DNA of 8,298 nucleotides from assembly GCA_002691245.1 (NCBI GenBank), contig NZHH01000014.1, forward strand, positions 1 to 8,298, written 5' to 3'. Positions 6,301 to 8,298 of this stretch are shown here, in pieces. The notes below the pieces were generated by a model. It saw only the letters and a program-made list of their open reading frames with translations. It did not search any database and was not told where the DNA came from. This stretch comes from Methylaequor sp002691245 (GTDB lineage Bacteria > Pseudomonadota > Alphaproteobacteria > Methylaequorales > Methylaequoraceae). The translations under genes and the position numbers were made by a program. How positions within the stretch are numbered: position 1 is the stretch's first letter; every line of letters begins with the position of its first letter.

Positions 6301-8298
6301 TTCTCCTTTTAATCGCTCATTTCCATTCGGATAGTTTGTAACAAAAACTGCATCTCTTGTATCATCATTCCTAAAGTCTTTACTTGCCCAGTTCGTGAAA
6401 CCTTGATCCCATACTCCAACCTCATTTTTCTTCATTCCAGTTGCCCAAAATTCAGTTGGGGTATAATTTGCTAGACCATTTAGGTTACTATCATTATCAA
6501 AGAAATTAGCATAAAGAAAATCCTGCTCAGCTAAATCATTTATATCAACTAAATACCCTTTTTGTCCGTATAATTCTTGAGACTCTGCAAACGCTTTAGC
6601 GTCTGCATAATTCATCGGGGCACTACCTAATTGATAAAAATGACCATTATGATATTTTAAGTTGGATAAATTTTCATCTACTCCTCTATCGAAAGATAAT
6701 GTAGGATAATTCGCATCAATAGCAACTTCATTGAGATGGAACTTATGAACATCACTATTTATATTTACATCTAATTTTAAATTATTGCCAACAACTTTTG
6801 CGTCTATAATACTGTCTTCTGTTCCCTGTTTCCCCCACCAGGAATTTGCAAAATCCTCGATAAAATCAAATTTGTGAATTAATGCCCCATCATCTTTTGA
6901 AAATGAAGCTATGTTAAGAAGATATTTACCTAAACCGTTTGATGCATATGAATTCCAAACCAATGCAAATTGATCTGCACCATCTAATTCAATTACATTT
7001 ACATTACCAGGTCTAAACCATAGGTTTTGTCCATGAATATTACCAGGGTCTGAAATTGTTTTAACTTCAGAGCTATTGGCAATAACTTCTGATTTTATTG
7101 CTACTCCAGTTTTTAAATCTTTATGATACGCTATTAAATTATTAGAAGAATCTTTATCGAATGTAATGTAGTTACCATTACCTAGAACTACTGATTTTTT
7201 TGTACCATTATACTCTATAAAGTCCTCAGGATTAATAGAGTTTTCAAACTTTTCCATTCCAGTAATCCAGTAATCTGTTGAATCAGATGTACTGAAAATT
7301 TTATTCTGTAAAAAGTTTTGCTCTTCCGAAGACTCTATGTTTACTAAATTACCACTTATACCGAGGAAGCTTGATTGATTCGCAATAAGTTGAGCTTCAG
7401 AAAAAGTTTGATTATCTCTTACAACCTTATAAAATTTGTCGTTATGATATGCACCCCATATCAATGATGATGGCTCATAAGGTTGAACAATATTATCTTC
7501 AGGCTCTAACGTTGGTTCTTCAATAGGTTCATTTTCAGGATAATCACTTGTTTGAATTGGAGAATTATCCTCAATTTCTTCCTCAACAATTGGTGTAGAA
7601 CTTTCCGGAGTCTGATCAGCTAAGACGTCAATCGTAAAACTTTTATTATAGAATTCATCGGTTGTAGTATGTGCCTCTACTATCAAGTTGAATTGTTGGG
7701 TTTCAGAATAATTTAATTCACTTTTTAATGATAACTCTCCAGTTGAAGCGTCTATTGTGAATTTATTACTATCATCGATTAATTTGTATTCAACATCGTA
7801 AGTATTATCAAAGATAGAAGAAAATTGCTGTACAATCGTATCCCCAACAACACCGTCACCATCTAAATCTAAATCATGTACACCCTCTTCATTGCGTACT
7901 TCACTCAACGTCAAGGAATTAGTTTCCTGGAACACACCATCTTTAGTAAAGTTATCTCTAAACCAATTTCCTCGCACATCTTGATAATACACGCTACCGT
8001 TACCCTCAGCGTAAGTCACCGCACCAGTCGGGGTATATTTAAAGTTATGAAGACTGGTGAGTGTCTGACCACGAACGATCGTTTGTTTGACTAATAACGT
8101 TGGCTCATCCGCATAAGCACCTACCGCTAAGTCAGCCGTATCCGCTATGTACGAACCCGTCGCTGTTTTATATAGACCAAAGTTATCCTTTGGATTCTCA
8201 ACCGCGGCATCCGCATCCGGTACATTCATATATACCGCACTTACCGTATCCCCAATATTACCGTCACCATCTAAATCTAAATCATAAACCGCTTCATC
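1..8298 (-). CDS. Giant modular RTX/lectin/propeller surface protein, internal fragment open at both ends
   Basis: Reading the minus strand from the last base gives 2766 sense codons with no stop; the start and stop lie outside. The product is rich in Asn, Asp, Ser, Thr and Gly, is almost entirely beta-type, and has a single cysteine (residue 2479). No membrane segment or signal peptide is visible. Modules in order are EF-hand-ended repeats, cadherin-like, acidic linker, half CTLD, complete CTLD, degenerate repeat, seven-bladed propeller, half CTLD, two PPC-like domains, Ig-like, RTX, cupredoxin-like, and two more repeats. Known proteins of this build are calcium-dependent giant adhesins or RTX proteins, usually exported by type I secretion and held at or released from the cell surface. 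That role is inferred; no secretion genes or C-terminal secretion signal are in view. It could instead be a motility or grazing-defence surface protein. I recognise the modules but not the specific protein, so no symbol is given. Confidence 0.95.
385..819 (-). repeat. R3: diverged EF-hand-ended repeat domain
   Basis: Residues 2494-2638 follow the cupredoxin-like domain. They show the repeat landmarks LQLYKTESGAYVIDSSDL, ILLTKQSISRGVTSSSLY, FKYTPTNAVY, GQWYRDNFKKDGVY, DTLTLSELLNSEAVYNL and the loop DFNKDNSIGDT. The loop keeps D, N, D at positions 1, 3 and 5 and Ile at 8, with Asn for Gly at 6. The opening, with EKFGITDLTS, differs from R2. At DNA level it is AT-rich like the middle of the gene, unlike R1, R2 and the end of R4. 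Confidence 0.8.
820..1110 (-). other. Cupredoxin-like domain with a C-x2-H-x2-M copper motif
   Basis: Residues 2397-2493 run from VERIDGVNKFVIDG through LKLEQNKDYLFDWSQ, PHHPFKFSLKSDGTHNGGEE and LISVKSSQELYYYCANHPGM. The core is the cupredoxin pattern: an upstream His in an H-P-F-x-F-S strand (His 2434, possibly His 2433), then Y-Y-Y-C-x-x-H-x-x-M with Cys 2479, His 2482 and Met 2485. The four residues H, C, H and M match type-1 copper ligands. The short C-x2-H-x2-M loop has the spacing of amicyanin rather than plastocyanin. From memory, similar YYYC-x-x-H-x-GM modules recur in marine bacterial and phage structural proteins, where metal binding is mostly untested. Copper binding is inferred. 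Confidence 0.75.
1111..1680 (-). other. Blade-like beta region between RTX and the cupredoxin-like domain
   Basis: Residues 2207-2396 include IGLSNGNTIRFYYD followed by LVADIIDQQGKEITKKTLIS, then IFNDYSSVVAWFYNDKSF followed by PAYQRFDKFGEKISEPVNL. They end with the charged strands FAELKLIPKGEGNAFELKLV. The two units follow the same L-x-N/D-G-x-x-V-x-W/F plus x-Q-x-F-D-x-x-G pattern as the region at 3640-4062. This suggests dispersed copies of one blade type. The last 50 residues are unassigned. Confidence 0.5.
1681..2325 (-). other. RTX (hemolysin-type) calcium-binding repeat block
   Basis: Residues 1992-2206 hold glycine-rich nonapeptides of the G-G-x-G-x-D-x-L type. Examples are GDDGDNYIN, GNSGNDNIS, YGGSGNDYLTP, YGGDGGDVLTLNL, YGGSGDDYLTARD, FGEDGNDILEF and DGGTGVDTLKIS. 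Between and after them lie the strands typical of this family, FIQFSEIEHLQISG and TFSNIEQFDIGN. RTX nonapeptides fold into a parallel beta-roll on binding calcium outside the cell and mark type I secretion substrates. Here the block is internal, with at least 560 residues after it. An unusual loop, FRGGHSGGHYDGG, carries two histidines. Confidence 0.9.
2389..2769 (-). other. Ig-like domain of the Big_5 / SwmB-repeat type
   Basis: Residues 1844-1970 contain GRIFINTSEEVALTDRGIEL, then LLDSQGNIVEVF, then ILDPQSKITENQTLELKVYE and SLADSAGNNLVSATNLSIPI. The order I-x-I-x-x-S-E-x-V, I-x-L-x-D-x-x-G, P-x-x-x-L/I, Y/L-x-L-x-V and D-x-A-G-N is the Big_5-type signature. Similar domains recur in giant cell-surface proteins including cyanobacterial ones. 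It probably acts as a spacer. The Y-x-V strand reads L-x-V here. Confidence 0.65.
2770..3063 (-). other. PPC-like beta domain 2
   Basis: Residues 1746-1843 run from NEFVMDDQVTLSKTGEFG through RDGYSFTIEGNQDLTISMEG, GYWEILDTDTQNFEQ, INLGPGKYYLAVGGGNN and SLYTLSLTTD. The G-Y-S-F strand, the hydrophobic strand, the L-x-P-G-x-Y-Y-L-x-V strand and the closing Y-x-L-x-L strand are a good PPC pattern, clearer than in domain 1. The length of about 98 residues is normal. It leads directly into the Ig-like domain. Confidence 0.7.
3064..3213 (-). other. Short connector between the PPC-like domains
   Basis: Residues 1696-1745 include NPYIVQDGKFLIVNGRYVLD and AYVDLGTFGEADSAVV. It reads as two or three beta strands with turns and has no family that I recognise. 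It links the two PPC-like units. Confidence 0.4.
3214..3639 (-). other. PPC-like beta domain 1
   Basis: Residues 1554-1695 include TEYWIYQFNLPTLSEVNLSI, then NFELYN, then DGILQKGEYVLRISPF and LNYGLTTNFD. This is the order seen in bacterial pre-peptidase C-terminal (PPC) domains: D-x-Y-x-F strand, hydrophobic strand, x-L-Y-x, L-x-x-G-x-Y-x-x-R-I/V, and a closing Y-x-L strand. A glycine and histidine-rich loop, NVGGGGVHGYSHG, replaces the usual short turn. PPC domains act as non-catalytic accessory or binding units. The match is by motif order only. Confidence 0.6.
3640..4062 (-). other. Blade-like beta region after CTLD-3
   Basis: Residues 1413-1553 repeat a blade-like pattern. One unit is KILSDGTVMWFYQN followed by DIWSQRIDLKTGEAS; the next is TVYEFNDGKFVVGWLTD followed by VAYQYFDANGNEAGDEG; a third, weaker unit has ISPLDADLVYYDYSGYS. 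The pattern L-x-D-G-x-x-V-x-W plus x-Q-x-F/I-D-x-x-G-x-x is common in large bacterial surface proteins. It is related to the stretches at 6655-7233 and 1111-1680. The function is unknown. Confidence 0.5.
4063..4305 (-). other. CTLD-3: C-terminal half of a C-type-lectin-like domain
   Basis: Residues 1332-1412 look like the second half of a lectin fold. YYMMATSSDGD corresponds to FWATGMKK of CTLD-2, HSNWSSSNFLDDSERDVILV to FTNWASKDFRNDDTRDAVFV, GKWTT to GEWIA, and YYSIIQYD to NFIIEYD. No first half (helices and the LVxI-EEQ segment) precedes it; the last propeller blade runs directly into it. The segment thus complements CTLD-1, which has only the first half. It may be a deletion product or part of a lectin whose halves are separated by inserted domains. 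It contains no cysteine. Confidence 0.65.
4288..5448 (-). other. Seven-bladed PD40/TolB-like beta-propeller
   Basis: Residues 951-1337 contain seven blade cores with an S/P-x-D-G type turn: LSKDGAYLF, HSNDGRFVLFVS, ISGDGKSVIYMS, ISFDGNIVLFT, LSPDGNIVAFVSN, FSADNNSLIFVS and TNFDGSVVTFKS. These lie near residues 960, 1017, 1068, 1112, 1161, 1238 and 1312. Several are followed by the blade-ending pattern x-x-K-D/N-L-x-T-G-E/D, for example LYIKDLDTGEIKQI, FTKNIDTGALTRV and YKKDLTTGELKVI. The pattern is that of WD40-like PD40 blades, and seven is a normal closed number. Propellers of this kind bind proteins or glycans; none of the residues suggests an enzyme. Blades 5 and 6 carry longer Asn/Asp-rich inserts. 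A 35-residue spacer precedes the domain. Confidence 0.8.
5554..6012 (-). repeat. Rx: degenerate internal copy of the EF-hand-ended repeat
   Basis: Residues 763-915 carry the opening and closing marks of the repeat but a different middle. The start IGIYKDSEGRLVID matches GLYKTxSGxYVxD, and the end ILTQSEFANLENSEG plus DINNDSEIGSP matches LTLSEVLNDEA plus DLDGDGNIGDT. The conserved FKYTPTGAV and RDNFxxDGV core is absent. In its place is a longer stretch with NNMDPNQIPTGNVHLYF and HEYVFAIQTGNFVSKK. The calcium loop keeps D, N, D at positions 1, 3 and 5 and Ile at 8, with Ser for Gly at 6. It is an old diverged copy, or a related domain sharing the same ends. Confidence 0.6.
6013..6243 (-). other. 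Unassigned beta-rich connector after CTLD-2
   Basis: Residues 686-762 join CTLD-2 to the degenerate repeat. They include DWIFSYNPSTHPINVYWSD and DLYVNGDLINTQTIDDPW, which read as short beta strands and turns. I recognise no family. Three tryptophans (codons near 6198, 6144 and 6066) suggest a small folded unit rather than a flexible linker. Confidence 0.4.
6244..6654 (-). other. CTLD-2: complete C-type-lectin-like domain
   Basis: Residues 549-685 (137 residues) hold a whole C-type lectin-like fold. It opens YHNGHFYQLG, continues with the helix NYADAKAFAESQ, the GYLVDINDLAEQDFL segment, FWATGMKK, then VWDQGFTNWASKDF, DAVFV, GEWIAA, and closes NFIIEYD. The length is normal for the family. The canonical EPN or QPD motif and the WND motif of sugar-binding C-type lectins are not evident; GEW stands where WND would be. 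There are no cysteines. Carbohydrate or protein binding is possible, but classical calcium-site-2 sugar binding is not supported. The start and end were chosen from the first and last matching strands. Confidence 0.85.
6655..7233 (-). other. Blade-like beta region between CTLD-1 and CTLD-2
   Basis: Residues 356-548 are an all-beta stretch without a clear family. Visible elements are NGNYITFDKD followed by LIAYHKDLKTGVAI, then ELDGADQFALVWNSY followed by NIASFSKDDGALIHKFDF, then NNLKLDVNINSDVHKF. The alternation of a DG/NG-containing strand, an x-W/F strand and an x-x-D-x-x-T/D-G turn resembles propeller blades in large cyanobacterial and other RTX proteins. About two to three blades would fit, too few to close a propeller alone. 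It could be an insertion inside the split lectin fold. Confidence 0.45.
7234..7458 (-). other. CTLD-1: N-terminal half of a C-type-lectin-like domain
   Basis: Residues 281-355 begin YHNDKFYKVVRDNQTFSEAQ and continue through GNLVNIESSEEQNFLQN to DYWITGMEK. This is the usual first half of a C-type lectin fold: opening strand, first helix (A-x-x-x-A-type), G-x-L-V-x-I-x-S-x-E-E-Q-x-F, and the W-I-T/G-G strand. The expected second half (loop region with NW, then G-x-W and the closing F-I-x-E-Y strand) does not follow. The next residues read NGNYITFDKD and look like propeller-blade strands. The domain is therefore cut short, highly diverged, or completed from elsewhere in the chain. It has no cysteines, unlike animal CTLDs. 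Confidence 0.7.
7474..7614 (-). other. Acidic Pro/Glu-rich unstructured linker
   Basis: Residues 229-275 are dominated by Glu, Pro, Asp, Ser and Thr, for example PIVEEEIEDNSPIQ and ENEPIEEPTLEPEDN. They contain no plausible beta core. The stretch separates the cadherin-like domain from the first lectin-like segment. It probably acts as a flexible, negatively charged hinge between the repeat stalk and the binding head. Confidence 0.75.
7615..7836 (-). other. Cadherin-like beta-sandwich domain
   Basis: Residues 155-228 follow R2 directly. They contain the signature KFTIDASTGELSLKSELNY, then a QQFNLIVEAH strand and a closing SFTIDVLAD strand. This matches the bacterial cadherin-like pattern F-x-I-D-x-x-T-G-x-L, Y/F-x-L-x-V-x-A and I-x-V. 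At about 74 residues it is shorter than a typical cadherin repeat of about 100, so its first strands are either reduced or merge with the end of R2. Such domains serve as calcium-dependent stalk or adhesion units in large surface proteins. The family match is by eye. Confidence 0.75.
7837..8244 (-). repeat. R2: full 136-residue EF-hand-ended repeat domain
   Basis: Residues 19-154 are the best-preserved complete copy of the repeat. Landmarks in order are GLYKTATGSYIAD, a LLVKQTIVRG segment, FKYTPTGAVTY, SVYYQDVRGNWFRDNF, DGVFQETNSLTLSEV, and the closing loop DLDGDGVVGDT at residues 144-154. That loop keeps the D-x-D-x-D-G-x-V/I calcium pattern. R3, R4 and the degenerate Rx share these landmarks. 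I do not recognise this domain by name; its spacing and calcium loop suggest a rigid stalk element. Its codon use differs from the middle of the gene: 9 of 13 alanines in residues 1-154 are GCG, against 4 of 16 in the propeller. Confidence 0.85.
8245..8298 (-). repeat. R1: C-terminal end of an EF-hand-ended repeat; identical to bases 1-54
   Basis: The first 18 in-window residues read DEAVYDLDLDGDGNIGDT, the tail of a repeat whose start lies outside the window. Residues 8-15 form an EF-hand or dockerin-like calcium loop with Asp at 8, 10 and 12, Gly 13 and Ile 15. All 54 bases match bases 1-54 exactly, so the two window edges carry the same sequence in the same frame. The related stretch at 7837-7890 matches at 45 of 54 bases by hand count. 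The exact identity points to recent duplication or gene conversion, or to an assembly overlap. Confidence 0.9.

Noticed and set aside
1..8298. Complete circular plasmid, phage or viroid-like element suggested by the identical ends
   Set aside because: There is no replication, partition or packaging gene, and the shared ends lie in a known internal protein repeat at the same frame, which explains the match without a circle.
1..8298. CRISPR array or short tandem DNA repeats
   Set aside because: The repeats are 128-136 codons long, diverged and protein-coding, with no regular short repeat-spacer pattern.

Overview
The whole 8298-base window is one reading frame on the minus strand, open at both ends. 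It runs 2766 codons without a stop and is the inner part of a giant, modular, almost certainly secreted or surface-exposed protein. Neither start codon nor stop codon lies here. I see no other gene, RNA gene, promoter or terminator on either strand; short frames elsewhere are shadows. Residue numbers count from the first in-window codon, so residue 1 is at 8298 and residue 2766 at 1-3.

Modules from N to C terminus (falling coordinates): the tail of one roughly 130-residue repeat (R1) and a full copy (R2), both ending in an EF-hand-like calcium loop; a cadherin-like beta domain; an acidic Pro/Glu linker; the N-terminal half of a C-type-lectin-like domain (CTLD); blade-like beta sequence; a complete CTLD; a degenerate repeat copy (Rx); a seven-bladed PD40/TolB-like propeller; the C-terminal half of a CTLD; more blade-like sequence; two pre-peptidase-C-terminal (PPC)-like beta domains; an Ig-like (Big_5 type) domain; an RTX calcium-binding block; another blade-like stretch; a cupredoxin-like domain with the only cysteine I find; and two more repeats (R3, R4).

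The design fits a calcium-stiffened giant adhesin or RTX protein, of the sort exported by type I secretion. It carries candidate sugar-binding, protein-binding and copper-binding modules along a long stalk. Export route and ligands are inference, because the termini and neighbouring genes are missing. Low GC, Asn/Asp/Ser/Thr-rich composition, near absence of cysteine and the YYYC-type cupredoxin module suggest a marine, AT-rich Gram-negative bacterium (picocyanobacterium-like or SAR11-like). Lineage cannot be fixed from this sequence.

The first 54 bases are identical to the last 54, and both lie in frame in the same part of the repeat. If this is a whole contig, it most likely ends where an assembler could not cross a repeat array. 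Joined as a circle it would give a stop-free loop of 2748 codons, which is better read as a collapsed tandem array than as a real circular element.
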